Notes: generated by a model from the sequence alone, not told the origin. DNA of 64,000 bases from Microscillaceae bacterium (GCA_025054775.1 JANWZA010000014.1:23094-87093); one strand, 5' to 3'. Numbered from the stretch's first letter, positions 1 through 8,614 are shown. A program made the numbers and translations.

Positions 1-48
1 TACTTCTCGCTCTCGAGATTGTCCTCCGAAAAAAATACCGATTCTCAT
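1..48 (-). CDS. ddl: D-alanine--D-alanine ligase, 5' fragment (N-terminal 16 residues)
   Basis: Only the first 16 codons are inside the window; the gene runs off the left edge. The peptide starts MRIGIFFGGQSRERE, which I recognise as the N-terminus of Bacteroidota D-Ala-D-Ala ligases (the family joins two D-alanines for peptidoglycan precursors in the cytoplasm). The ATG at 46-48 lies directly after a perfect TACCTTTG -7 box, so the mRNA probably starts at or within a base or two of the start codon. Identification rests on a short peptide; the next bases to the left would settle it. Confidence 0.7.
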   Translation of the reverse strand, partial: MRIGIFFGGQSREREV

Positions 49-52
49 GCTG

Positions 53-82
53 CAAAGGTAGCTATTTTATTAGAAAAAGCAA
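53..82 (-). promoter_or_regulatory. Promoter of ddl (TTG-N19-TACCTTTG)
   Basis: On the minus strand TTG (80-82) and TACCTTTG (53-60) are 19 bp apart, matching the Bacteroidota -33/-7 consensus. The last G of the -7 box is only 4 nt from the ATG, so a leaderless transcript is expected. Confidence 0.65.
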
Positions 83-112
83 ATGGCTATTTTTACATTT
101 ACTTTTGCCGTG

Positions 113-413
113 CTAACTCGACTTTACTTTTCGTCCATCGGGCATTTCTAAAAGCAGTTCGGTAGTATAAGGAATGAGGTTTTCAATCAAAATATCCTAA
201 TCAAAAAAAGAAATTTGCCATTGATAGGTAACCACTTGTGCTAAAATTTCTGCTAAATTTTCTTGAAAATACATCTGAAAGCACTGTTTTTCTTGCAGAT
301 TCTCAGTAGTAAGCTCTTCTACTAATTTTTTTTCATTTTGTATAAAGAATTTGTATGTGTGGTAATTGCAAAAAATTGTACAGTTCAGAGTGTTGCTCTA
401 TTTGCGAGAAAAG
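113..413 (-). pseudogene. Decayed reading frame downstream of the radical SAM gene
   Basis: Directly after the TAG stop of the radical SAM gene the same frame stays open for 26 codons (LFSQIEQHSELYNFLQLPH...) to a TGA at 333-335. A one-base shift at an A-rich run then opens a frame reading EKKLVEELTTENLQEKQ... to a TAG at 197-199, and past that stop it continues DILIENLIPYTTELLLEMPDG to a TAG at 113-115. Composition looks protein-like, with amphipathic helices and no further stops. This suggests either a small gene, or a former C-terminal extension of the radical SAM enzyme, broken by two nonsense changes and one frameshift. I do not recognise the family. Sequencing error in the A run could explain the shift but not both stops. 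Confidence 0.4.
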
Positions 414-1391
414 CTACAAAAGTTGTTTCCATGTACCTTTCCAATAATTGTATTTGAGCGTACTGGGAAGTGCCTTCCAAAAATATTTGTTGATATTGAC
501 CGCAAAAGATGGCTGCATATAGCAGTTGATTACACAGCCTTCGCATTTTGCAAAGCGTCCCTCTTGGGCTACTAGTTGTTGTACTCGGTCAGATTTCCAA
601 AGTTGATACAAATTATTTTCTATTGGAATATGCTCTAATCCCAAATGATAGCATGGCAGGATTAATTGATTTTCAGGAGAAATAACAATGGTAGTGCTAC
701 TTGCTTTGCATACGGGTTTTTGTATATGGTTTCCGCCATCTTTCCGCAAGGCGATAAATCCTTCATTAAGATAGACTTTGTGCTTTTTTGCCCAAAATTG
801 TAGAGTTTTCAAAGTGTGGGCTGAGAGCGGGCTCCCTGTTTGCACCTCGTTGTATTCAAATACAGGATTGAGAATGAGTACCAAATCGTTGGGCAAAGTA
901 ATTTCGCGATACACTTGCTCTATTTGATGCGAATTATGCTCAAAAACGGTAAATAGAATATCAGGCTTTTCTCCCAGTTCTTTGGCTATTTGGATAGATT
1001 GTAAGACGAAATTAAAACAAGCTACGCCTCGGCTCGTATCATGTTCGGCTTGATTAGAAGAGTCTAACGAAAAATGTAACATATCTACTTTACCTCTTAT
1101 TTTTTCAGCATATTTAGGATAAAGTAAGGTATTAGTAGTAAGGGTAGTAATGAATTTATATTTTTTGGCAATATCTAACAGTTCTGCAATTTTTCGGTGC
1201 AAGAGTGGCTCACCGCCTGTAAAATCAATGACTTTCACACCCAGCCGTTTCAAATCGTAGAGGTTGCGTTCTGCATTTTCCAAAGTAATGTAAGGCGAGG
1301 GCTTTTGCCAAATATCGCAAAAAGCACATGAAGCATTGCAGCGGTAGGTTAAATAATAATTACAAAGCACAGGATGCCTAATCCAACGCAT
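414..1391 (-). CDS. Radical SAM enzyme with C-terminal cysteine cluster
   Basis: 325 residues from the ATG at 1391; the longer TTG frame (1418) starts almost at the -7 box, so I chose the ATG. The CxxxCxxC motif that binds the SAM-cleaving [4Fe-4S] cluster is C18-C22-C25 (YRCNASCAFC), followed by an FTGGEPLL motif typical of the radical SAM barrel. The C-terminal part has further cysteines (KPVCKAS, LPCYH, CEGCVINC) resembling a SPASM/Twitch auxiliary-cluster domain. Such proteins modify peptides or small molecules, but the substrate cannot be told here and there is no precursor peptide nearby. It is downstream of mrp on the same strand with about 100 bp between and its own -7 box. The stop is followed by a decayed in-frame extension. 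Confidence 0.75.
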   Translation of the reverse strand: MRWIRHPVLCNYYLTYRCNASCAFCDIWQKPSPYITLENAERNLYDLKRLGVKVIDFTGGEPLLHRKIAELLDIAKKYKFITTLTTNTLLYPKYAEKIRGKVDMLHFSLDSSNQAEHDTSRGVACFNFVLQSIQIAKELGEKPDILFTVFEHNSHQIEQVYREITLPNDLVLILNPVFEYNEVQTGSPLSAHTLKTLQFWAKKHKVYLNEGFIALRKDGGNHIQKPVCKASSTTIVISPENQLILPCYHLGLEHIPIENNLYQLWKSDRVQQLVAQEGRFAKCEGCVINCYMQPSFAVNINKYFWKALPSTLKYNYWKGTWKQLL

Positions 1392-1428
1392 GGGAATTGT
1401 ACAGATGTAAGAAATCAAAAAACTTTGC

Positions 1429-1436
1429 CAAAATTA
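1429..1436 (-). promoter_or_regulatory. -7 box (TAATTTTG) before the radical SAM gene
   Basis: TAATTTTG on the minus strand, about 38 bp upstream of the ATG at 1391. No TTG at the ideal -33 distance is visible, so support is moderate. Confidence 0.4.
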
Positions 1437-1489
1437 CGTCTTTTTTTTGAGTTGAAATAAACAACCTAATTCAAAGAAAAAAGTAGAAA

Positions 1490-2584
1490 TTAGCGTACTA
1501 TTTCTACTTTTTGCGTTTTAGGCAAATTAGCATTGCGTATAGCTACTTGCTGTGCCAAATTTTGGGCTAGTTGCTCAAAGGCTTGCTGAGTGGTAGGTTC
1601 GGCTTTCAAAACGGCGGGTGTCCCCTCATCACCACTTTCGCGAATACTTTGCACCAAAGGAATTTCTCCTAAAAAGGCAACTTGATACTTTTGGGCTAAT
1701 TGCTTCCCACCATCTTTACCAAAAATGTAATATTTATTTTGAGGCAATTCGGCAGGTGTGAAGTAAGCCATGTTTTCTACAATCCCCAACACAGGCACAT
1801 TGATTTGAGGTTGTTTGAACATAAGTAATCCTTTTTGGGCATCACTCAAAGCTACTTTTTGTGGGGTAGTTACAATTACGGCACCTGTAAGTGGAACGCT
1901 TTGCACCAAACTCAAATGAATATCGCTAGTACCAGGAGGCAAATCAACAAGCAAATAATCTAATTCGTCCCAAAGCGTATCAGCTATAAATTGTTGTAAG
2001 GCTTTGCTTGCCATCGGACCCCGCCAAGGAATAGCTTGCTCAGCATCAGCTAAAAAGCCCATGGACATAATTTTGACACCAAACTGCTCTATAGGCAAAA
2101 GCAGGGCTTTGCCTTGTTCGTTCTCTTCTACAAAAGGGCGTTCTTTTTCTACCCCAAACATGATCGGAATAGACGGACCTGTAATATCTGCATCAAGAAT
2201 ACCTACTTTTGCTCCTGCCTTAGCCAAAGCCATTGCCAAATTTGCCGCAATTGTGGATTTACCTACACCTCCTTTACCTGAGGCAATGGCAATAACATTT
2301 TTTACTTGGGGAAGTAGAGGAGTGTTAGCTCGGTTAGAGGTAACCTCTGCAATTAAGTTTATGCTTATGTCTAAATCAGGGGAAACGTATCGGTGAATAG
2401 CCTCAATACAATTTTGCTTTATTTGTTCTTTCAAAGGGCAGGCAGGTGTAGTAAGTACTATAGTAAAACTTACTTTTTTGTTTTCTTCTATTTGTATGTT
2501 TCGCACCATGTTTAAGCTTATCAAGTCCTTTTTGAGGTCTGGTTCTTGTACGGTGCTTAAAGCCTGCTTAATGCGTTCTATCAT
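1490..2584 (-). CDS. mrp: Mrp/NBP35-type ATP-binding iron-sulfur cluster carrier (ApbC family)
   Basis: 364 residues from the ATG at 2584; upstream codons in the same frame give no sensible extension. Residues 1-90 form a MIP18/DUF59 domain (Cys49 in TTPACPLK). Residues about 95-340 form a P-loop domain with a deviant Walker A GKGGVGKS at 103-110, DADITGPS, and DLPPGTSD. Family members carry and transfer [4Fe-4S] clusters in the cytoplasm using ATP. The C-terminal CxxC that bridges the cluster in classical Mrp/ApbC dimers is absent: after ENMAYF the sequence reads TPAELPQNKYY with no cysteine. I recall the same substitution in other Bacteroidota, so it is probably a lineage trait, but cluster binding here must differ. 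Confidence 0.88.
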   Translation of the reverse strand: MIERIKQALSTVQEPDLKKDLISLNMVRNIQIEENKKVSFTIVLTTPACPLKEQIKQNCIEAIHRYVSPDLDISINLIAEVTSNRANTPLLPQVKNVIAIASGKGGVGKSTIAANLAMALAKAGAKVGILDADITGPSIPIMFGVEKERPFVEENEQGKALLLPIEQFGVKIMSMGFLADAEQAIPWRGPMASKALQQFIADTLWDELDYLLVDLPPGTSDIHLSLVQSVPLTGAVIVTTPQKVALSDAQKGLLMFKQPQINVPVLGIVENMAYFTPAELPQNKYYIFGKDGGKQLAQKYQVAFLGEIPLVQSIRESGDEGTPAVLKAEPTTQQAFEQLAQNLAQQVAIRNANLPKTQKVEIVR

Positions 2585-2662
2585 AAAGCTAATAAAAACA
2601 CTTGAAAAATAAACTAAACAAACAACTGCTTTCAAGGGCAAAATGTTTCATAGTAAGCCTAA

Positions 2663-2670
2663 CAAATTTA
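2663..2670 (-). promoter_or_regulatory. -7 box (TAAATTTG) before mrp
   Basis: TAAATTTG on the minus strand, about 80 bp before the mrp ATG. It lies back to back with the HPPD promoter on the other strand. The -33 element is not at ideal distance. Confidence 0.35.
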
Positions 2671-2733
2671 TTGCATTAGTTAGTTTTGAGTTTCCAAGTT
2701 TAAGGTTTTATTTTGTATATTTCTTGTACACTT

Positions 2734-2764
2734 TTGTAATTTATATATTTTTTGGTTAATTTTG
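2734..2764 (+). promoter_or_regulatory. Promoter of hppD (TTG-N20-TAATTTTG)
   Basis: TTG 2734-2736 and TAATTTTG 2757-2764 are 20 bp apart, matching the Bacteroidota sigma consensus. The leader would be about 55 nt. Confidence 0.6.
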
Positions 2765-2824
2765 CACAAATCAAATTACATTCAATAATTACCTAAACTT
2801 TTTATTCTTTATTTTTCAACGCAC

Positions 2825-3922
2825 ATGGAAAATATACAAGACCCACTTCCAATAAAAGGAACCGACCATATAGAGCTTTATGTAGGTAATGCCAAACAAG
2901 CAGCATATTATTACCAAACCGCTTTTGGATACGAGCTTGTAGGGTATGCTGGACCTGAAACGGGTGTACGCGATAAAGCCTCTTACGTATTGAAACAAGG
3001 TAAAATCTGTCTTGTACTTACTACTGCTTTACGCCCTGACTCACCAATTGCCACTCATGTACATAAACACGGAGATGGTGTAAAAGTTTTGGCACTGGAA
3101 GTAGATGATGCTGAATACTCCTTTTATCATACTGTAGGTAAAGGGGCCAAACCTGCCATAGAACCAACTACCTTACAAGATGAACACGGTAAAGTAGTAA
3201 TTTCAGCTATTCATACCTACGGAGATACAATACATACCTTTGTGGAACGAAAGAATTACCAAGGTGTTTTTATGCCAGGTTTTCAGCCTGCCAAAGGAAT
3301 TAACACCAAGCCCGTAGGGTTGAAATATGTTGACCATTGCGTAGGAAATGTAGAACTTGGCAAAATGAATGAATGGGTAAAATTTTATGAAGAGGTAATG
3401 GGCTTCAAGCTTTTAATTACTTTTGATGACAAAGATATTTCCACAGAATACTCTGCGCTTATGTCCAAAGTGGTTTCTAATGGAACAGGTTATATCAAAT
3501 TTCCTATCAACGAACCTGCGCAAGGCAAACGAAAGTCCCAAATTGATGAATATTTAGAATTTTATCAAGGGGCAGGCGTACAGCACATTGCCGTAGCTAC
3601 TGATGATATTATTTATACAGTTTCTGAACTTAGAGCCCGCGGAGTAGATTTCTTGTACGTCCCTGAAACATATTACGATGACCTCAAAGAACGTGTAGGC
3701 AATATTGAAGAGGAAATAGAAGCTCTTAAAAAGTTAAATATCCTAGTAGATAGAGATGAAGAAGGCTATCTACTACAAATTTTTACCAAACCCGTAGAAG
3801 ATAGACCTACCCTTTTCTATGAAATTATACAACGCAAAGGAGCTAAATCATTTGGGAAGGGGAACTTCAAGGCCCTCTTTGAAGCTATTGAACGTGAGCA
3901 AGCCCTACGCGGAAACCTTTAA
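2825..3922 (+). CDS. hppD: 4-hydroxyphenylpyruvate dioxygenase
   Basis: 365 residues, normal for the family. The enzyme converts 4-hydroxyphenylpyruvate to homogentisate using Fe(II) and O2, the second step of aerobic tyrosine breakdown. Two vicinal-oxygen-chelate domains are visible: an N-terminal one (about 10-140, starting DHIELYVGNA) and a catalytic C-terminal one. The expected iron ligands are H171 (KYVDHCVG), H254 (GVQHIA) and E333 (FYEIIQR), all present. The C-terminal TKPVEDRPTLFYEIIQRKG stretch is highly characteristic. No other tyrosine-catabolism gene is beside it; it stands alone between its own promoter and a strong terminator. Confidence 0.95.
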   Translation: MENIQDPLPIKGTDHIELYVGNAKQAAYYYQTAFGYELVGYAGPETGVRDKASYVLKQGKICLVLTTALRPDSPIATHVHKHGDGVKVLALEVDDAEYSFYHTVGKGAKPAIEPTTLQDEHGKVVISAIHTYGDTIHTFVERKNYQGVFMPGFQPAKGINTKPVGLKYVDHCVGNVELGKMNEWVKFYEEVMGFKLLITFDDKDISTEYSALMSKVVSNGTGYIKFPINEPAQGKRKSQIDEYLEFYQGAGVQHIAVATDDIIYTVSELRARGVDFLYVPETYYDDLKERVGNIEEEIEALKKLNILVDRDEEGYLLQIFTKPVEDRPTLFYEIIQRKGAKSFGKGNFKALFEAIEREQALRGNL

Positions 3923-3946
3923 TTATTTGTAATCAAAACCTGTAAG

Positions 3947-3978
3947 CAAAGGCAAAACAAGTAAAAGTTTTGCCTTTG
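3947..3978 (+). terminator. Rho-independent-type terminator after hppD
   Basis: Perfect 12-bp inverted repeat CAAAGGCAAAAC / GTTTTGCCTTTG around an 8-nt loop, 25 bp after the hppD stop. There is no long T run, but the G+C-rich stem is clear. Confidence 0.6.
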
Positions 3979-4178
3979 AACTTCTTGGAAGCTGATGCAA
4001 TAAAAAATTTAATCTGCTTATCTACCCCTACTTAAACAACTTTACCGCACAAACTCATACCCTCTAAACGAACACCCCCAACTAAAATTAAAAACTGAAA
4101 ACGACAAAGTGTAATTTTACGTTATATCTAAAAAATACTTAAAAATTCATCTAACTTTTTGTCTTTCGCCTAATTTTT

Positions 4179-5987
4179 ATGAAAAAACTTTTGTGTCTGT
4201 TTTGCCTTGCCTTCGCAAAAATGTATTTGTTTGCCCAAACCCAAGATGTAGAACTAGCAGAACAATATTTTACCCAAAATGAATTTGAAAAAGCCCTTGC
4301 CATGTATGAAAAAGTAGCTAAATATCCACAGCATCTTGCTTCTATTTACAAGAATTATTTAGCTACGCTTATTCAACTTAAACAATGGAAGGAAGCCGAA
4401 AAATTAACCAAAAAAATGACCAAAGATTACCCCGAAGACTTTGGCTATAAAGTTGACGCGGCTTGGCTCTTAGAATTACAAGGCAAAACCCAAAAAGCAG
4501 AAGAGGAATACAACAAACTGATAAATGACAATAGAAAAAATAGTGAACAAACCATTCAACTAGCTAATAAATTCTTGAAATTAGCCAAACCTGAATTAGC
4601 TGAGAAAACTTACCTACAAGCTCGCAAAACTAACCGAGATAAGAATGCCTTCGCCGCTGAACTAGCCGAAGTATATGGCATTATGAATAGCCTTGATGCA
4701 ATGATTAACGAATACCTCAACATGGTTATTAATGACAAAACTAACCTTGAATTTGTGCGGGGGGCCTTGCAAGACCATCTTTCCAAACAGGAAGATTATG
4801 ACAAATTAGAGCGCATTTTATTAGATAGACTGCAAAAAGATAGTAGTGAACTAACGTACAACGAACTGCTTTTATGGTTGTATTTGCAACAAAAATTATT
4901 CCATCGTGCCTTTATCCAAGCAAGAGCCATTGACAGACGCTACAAACTAGAGGGTAGTGAAATTTTGAATATCGGCAACATTGCTATGAAAAATGGGGAC
5001 TACAAAAGTGCTATGACTATGTTTGAATACATCGTTAAAGAGTACCCACGTAGTAGCAATTATTCTATTGCCCGCAACTACTACCTTAAAGCCAAAGAAC
5101 AAGTAGTTACACAAAACTACCCTATTGTGAAAGAGGAAGTGCAGTCGCTTGTTCAAGATTATGATAAACTAATTACTGAACTTGGTAAAAGCTACCACAC
5201 TACCGAAGCCATGCGTAGCAAAGCATTACTTTTAGCTTTTTATTTAGATGAAAAAGATAAAGCCATTGAACAATTAAACGAAGCCATTGAATTAGCTAAA
5301 AGTAATCTGAATTTTGTAGCACAATGTAAAATTGACCTTGGCGATATTTACCTACTCAAAGGAGAAGACTGGGAATCCACTTTGCTCTATTCACAAGTAG
5401 AAAAAATGCGTAAAGATTCGCCTTTGGGCTATGAAGCCAAGCTACGTAATGCTAAACTTTCTTATTTCAAAGGTGATTTTGAGTTAGCCCAAGAGCATTT
5501 AGACATCCTAAAAGAAGCTACTACTCGTGAAATTGCCAATGATGCTATGGAGTTGAGTTTGCTTATTCAAGATAATACCGTTTTTGATACTCTCGGGCTA
5601 GCACTCAAAGAATATGCTCATATAGAGTTACTGATATTTCAGCACAAAGCTGATGAAGCCTTAGAAAGATTAGACAAAATGCTTAAAGATTTTCCTAATC
5701 ATAGCCTCACCGATGAAATTTATTACCAAAGAGCCAAAATTTTGCTCAAAATGGGCAAATACGAGCAAGCTATCCAAAGTTTGGAAAAAATCCTAGCCCT
5801 CTATCCTGACGATATTCTAGGAGACGATGCTAATTTTTTAATAGGCAAAATTTATGAAGAGAATCTAAAAAATAAGGAAAAAGCTATGGAATATTACAAA
5901 GCCCATCTTACTAAATATCCTGCCAGTGTGTATTTGGCTGAAGCACGTAAACGTTTCAGAATTTTGCGTGGCGACGTGGTAAATTGA
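4179..5987 (+). CDS. Exported tetratricopeptide-repeat protein
   Basis: 602 residues. Residues 1-20 look like a Sec signal peptide ending ...YLFAQ, so the mature protein should be periplasmic. The rest is almost entirely helical TPR-like repeats: AEQYFTQNEFEKALAMYEKV near 27-46, further degenerate units through the middle, and clear ones at about 490-590 (ADEALERLDKMLKDFPNH, KYEQAIQSLEKILALYPDD, KAMEYYKAHLTKYPAS). The last repeats resemble outer-membrane lipoprotein YfiO/BamD-type TPRs, but there is no lipobox. TPR proteins scaffold complexes; the partner is unknown. I recall similar long TPR proteins as conserved across Bacteroidota. Single gene, ferritin follows after 111 bp. Confidence 0.8.
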   Translation: MKKLLCLFCLAFAKMYLFAQTQDVELAEQYFTQNEFEKALAMYEKVAKYPQHLASIYKNYLATLIQLKQWKEAEKLTKKMTKDYPEDFGYKVDAAWLLELQGKTQKAEEEYNKLINDNRKNSEQTIQLANKFLKLAKPELAEKTYLQARKTNRDKNAFAAELAEVYGIMNSLDAMINEYLNMVINDKTNLEFVRGALQDHLSKQEDYDKLERILLDRLQKDSSELTYNELLLWLYLQQKLFHRAFIQARAIDRRYKLEGSEILNIGNIAMKNGDYKSAMTMFEYIVKEYPRSSNYSIARNYYLKAKEQVVTQNYPIVKEEVQSLVQDYDKLITELGKSYHTTEAMRSKALLLAFYLDEKDKAIEQLNEAIELAKSNLNFVAQCKIDLGDIYLLKGEDWESTLLYSQVEKMRKDSPLGYEAKLRNAKLSYFKGDFELAQEHLDILKEATTREIANDAMELSLLIQDNTVFDTLGLALKEYAHIELLIFQHKADEALERLDKMLKDFPNHSLTDEIYYQRAKILLKMGKYEQAIQSLEKILALYPDDILGDDANFLIGKIYEENLKNKEKAMEYYKAHLTKYPASVYLAEARKRFRILRGDVVN

Positions 5988-6098
5988 TTTTTAACTCACG
6001 CTTGATAAGTTTTGCCCTGTTTTTTTTTCAAACTTTTTGCTCGGCATTTAGGTTAAACAATATAGTTAATTTTTTAATGTTTAATTTATTTTATTTTT

Positions 6099-6608
6099 AT
6101 GCTATCCGAGAATATTCAAAAACTTCTGAACGAACATTTGGGCAAAGAGTTTTATGCCTCTAAAGCCTATTTGGCTATGGCTTCATGGTGTGATGTGAAC
6201 TCTTGGCAAGGTGCTGCCGAATTTTTATACAAAGGAGCAGAGGACGAGCGCGAACATATGCTCAAAATATTTAGGTATATCAATGACAATGGTGGGCATG
6301 CTCAAGTCCCTGCTACTCCCGAACCTCCTGTAAATTACAATTCCTTGCATGAAATATTTAAGAATGTTCTAGAACTAGAAATGTCAGTGGCTAATGCCAT
6401 ACATCAAATTGTAGAGGCAAGTTTAACAGAAAAAGATTACCCCACATTTTTATTTTTGCAGGAATATGTAAAAGAACAACAGCAAGCTGAGCAAACAGCA
6501 CGTAAAATCTTGAACCTCTTTGAAAAATTCGGCGATGAGCGTGAACGAGATTTGTTTTTTGTAGATAAATACATCAAAAAATGGTTTGTAGATAATAAAG
6601 AAGAGTAA
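6099..6608 (+). CDS. ftnA: Non-haem ferritin
   Basis: 169 residues, typical for bacterial FtnA. Ferritins form 24-subunit cytoplasmic shells that oxidise Fe(II) and store it as ferric mineral. Ferroxidase-centre residues are visible: E17 in GKEFYASKAYL, the EDEREHMLK motif near residue 50 (Glu and His ligands), and the later helix with QEYVKEQQQAEQ. The four-helix bundle plus short fifth helix fits the length. It ends just before a strong terminator, so it is probably a single-gene unit. I see no Fur box that I would defend. Confidence 0.93.
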   Translation: MLSENIQKLLNEHLGKEFYASKAYLAMASWCDVNSWQGAAEFLYKGAEDEREHMLKIFRYINDNGGHAQVPATPEPPVNYNSLHEIFKNVLELEMSVANAIHQIVEASLTEKDYPTFLFLQEYVKEQQQAEQTARKILNLFEKFGDERERDLFFVDKYIKKWFVDNKEE

Positions 6609-6618
6609 AAAACCGCTC

Positions 6619-6670
6619 TAGGCAGATACAGCCTTACTTATTTCAATAAAATTGGCGTTGTATCTGCCTA
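6619..6670 (+). terminator. Terminator hairpin after ferritin gene
   Basis: Perfect 12-bp inverted repeat TAGGCAGATACA / TGTATCTGCCTA with a 28-nt loop, followed by ATTTTTGTTTG. It starts 10 bp after the ferritin stop. Confidence 0.65.
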
Positions 6671-6852
6671 ATTTTTGTTTGTGAGTTCTTAACAAGTCAT
6701 AAAAAAAAAGCAACTTTTCTACTGTTTTTATTAAAAAAAACTTTCATACTTTACCTTATTTAGTTGAATTCTAAAAAAAACATCAAAAATTTGCAAGGTT
6801 CAAAATAATTCTGCATATTGCCTCTAATTTGTATCACTTACCTAAAAATATT

Positions 6853-7530
6853 ATGAGAATCACACCGATTGAAATACGTCAAAAAACTTTTGAACGGCAG
6901 TCTTTTGGCGGTTACAACAAACAAGATGTAAATAATTTTCTACTCCTCCTTTCCCAAGAATGGGAAAAAATACATGACGAGAACAAAGAACTTAAAATTC
7001 GGATTGATATTCTAGAAAAAGAAAATGCTAAACTCAAAGAAGTAGAGAACTCCCTATTCAAGACCCTCAAAACCGCCGAAGACACTAGTACGAACATGAT
7101 AGACCAAGCTCGGAAGACAGCCGAACTCAAGATTCGTGAGGCACAGCTCAAGTCCGATGCTATATTGAATGATGCGCGTAGCCAAGCTAAAATGATTGTA
7201 CAAAATGCTCAAATGCGTGCCAAAAATGTATTAGACGAACTATTACAAGAAATGAAAGAAAAAGAACGGGATTACAAAGATTTGGAAAATCATCGGATAA
7301 ATATTATTCACGAACTCAAAAATTTTCTGCAAGAAATTCAAGAAAAAGTGAACAAATTCGACATGCGTGTGCCACGTACTTATATGGAAGAGCAGATTCA
7401 ACGCGTACAAGAGTTAATTGAGGAGCAGAACCAAAAAATAGATCTCAACCAATATGAGCCTACTATTGACCTAGCTACCGAAAATACTCCTACTAGTGAA
7501 TACAAAACAGACTCCTTCTTTGAAGATTGA
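6853..7530 (+). CDS. DivIVA-domain coiled-coil protein
   Basis: 225 residues from the ATG at 6853; an upstream TTG adds eight codons without the family signature. The N-terminus RITPIEIRQKTFERQSFGGY (residues 2-21), followed by DVNNFL, is the DivIVA membrane-curvature-binding motif. It is followed by a long coiled coil (about 30-190) rich in Glu, Lys, Leu and Ala, and a short acidic tail. In Gram-positive bacteria DivIVA marks poles and division sites; Bacteroidota carry homologues whose role is less clear. It stands alone, with no cell-division gene beside it. Confidence 0.85.
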   Translation: MRITPIEIRQKTFERQSFGGYNKQDVNNFLLLLSQEWEKIHDENKELKIRIDILEKENAKLKEVENSLFKTLKTAEDTSTNMIDQARKTAELKIREAQLKSDAILNDARSQAKMIVQNAQMRAKNVLDELLQEMKEKERDYKDLENHRINIIHELKNFLQEIQEKVNKFDMRVPRTYMEEQIQRVQELIEEQNQKIDLNQYEPTIDLATENTPTSEYKTDSFFED

Positions 7531-7915
7531 AAGCCAGCAATGCCACTTTTATCCTAAAACTTTATGCTATGCAAGATAAATCTTCAAAAAGGAAGCTAAT
7601 AAGCCAAAATAGTTCATAATCTATCTATTAAGCTTAACGCGAGTTATTAGCTAAATTTTTGAAAAAGATTTAGATTAATTGAAAAAATGATTAAAATGGA
7701 ATTGTGCTTTTCAAATATTTAAATCATATGGCTCAGTTACATATCCCTCAAAGTTGTCGTTGAAACTACAATTGATAAGTTTAATCAGTGTCAATTGAAT
7801 ATAAGATTAGAAGTCCCAGGAACTTTATAGTCAATTTGTGTGCAGAACTGATTACCCAAGCCTTCAGAAGGCAAAAATTTAAAGTTCGCTTTTTTTAGGA
7901 AAATTAAATCTAAAA
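7531..7915. other. Intergenic region with no recognised feature
   Basis: 385 bp between the convergent divIVA-like and pdxH genes. I found no open frame of note, tRNA, strong hairpin or repeat. A short inverted repeat CAATTGA...TCAATTG (about 7779-7797) is weak. Confidence 0.5.
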
Positions 7916-8569
7916 TCAAGGGGCTAAACGTTCTATTTTCCAAGTATTGTCAGATTGTAAAGTGTATAAAATGCGATCGTGCAGGCGGCTCGGTCTGCCT
8001 TGCCAAAATTCTATTTTTTGCGGGCTTACAGCATACCCTCCCCAATAGGGTGGACGTTGTATAAGTTCTTTCCCACTAAACTGCTGAACGTAAAACTCCC
8101 AACTTTTTTCTAAAAAATCTCTACTTTGAATAACTTGGCTTTGGGGTGAAACCCAAGCTCCAATTTGGCTATCGCGTGGTCTGCTATGAAAATAGTTGTC
8201 AGAAGTTTGTGCCGAAGCTTGCGAGGCGGTGCCTTCTATCCGTACTTGGCGCTCCAACTCTGCCCAAAAGAAAGTGAGGCAAACATGCGGATTATGAGCA
8301 ATCTCTTGTCCTTTACGACTCAAGTAATTCGTATAAAATAAAAAATTTCCATTCTCTATACCTTTTAACAATACGACACGTCCTGAAGGTTTATTTTCAG
8401 CATCTACTGTAGCTAGAAACATCGCATTTGCTTCAAGTACTTGACTATCAAGAGCTTGCTGAAACCATTTCTCAAATAATACAAGTGGATTAGGTGGCAC
8501 ATCAGCAATGTCTAACGAAGCTAAGGTATATTCTTTTCTTAGATTTGCAATTTTTTCTATGCTTAACAT
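7916..8569 (-). CDS. pdxH: Pyridoxamine 5'-phosphate oxidase
   Basis: 217 residues, the normal length. The enzyme oxidises pyridoxine- or pyridoxamine-phosphate to pyridoxal 5'-phosphate with FMN and O2. Characteristic stretches are NAMFLATVDAENKPSGRVVLLKG (FMN/substrate binding, about 47-69), NYLSRKGQEI, FFWAELERQVRIEG (about 105-118), SRPRDSQIGAWVSPQSQ (about 131-147) and the C-terminal WGGYAVSPQKIEFWQGRPSRLHDR. All catalytic-core motifs are intact. Divergently transcribed from the DUF349 gene with only about 20 bp between its ATG and the first -7 box of that gene. Confidence 0.96.
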   Translation of the reverse strand: MLSIEKIANLRKEYTLASLDIADVPPNPLVLFEKWFQQALDSQVLEANAMFLATVDAENKPSGRVVLLKGIENGNFLFYTNYLSRKGQEIAHNPHVCLTFFWAELERQVRIEGTASQASAQTSDNYFHSRPRDSQIGAWVSPQSQVIQSRDFLEKSWEFYVQQFSGKELIQRPPYWGGYAVSPQKIEFWQGRPSRLHDRILYTLQSDNTWKIERLAP

Positions 8570-8588
8570 AATTTTTACATTTTTTTAT

Positions 8589-8614
8589 TAACTTTGCACC
8601 CTAAAATACTTTTG
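8589..8614 (+). promoter_or_regulatory. Two -7 boxes before the DUF349 gene
   Basis: TAACTTTG (8589-8596) and TACTTTTG (8607-8614) lie 10 bp apart. No TTG is at ideal -33 distance for either. They overlap the longest possible open frame, which argues that translation starts downstream at 8669. Confidence 0.5.

Noticed and set aside
7741..7800. CRISPR-like string (GTTGAAACTACAATTGA)
   Set aside because: It occurs once, with no spacer-repeat periodicity and no cas gene nearby.
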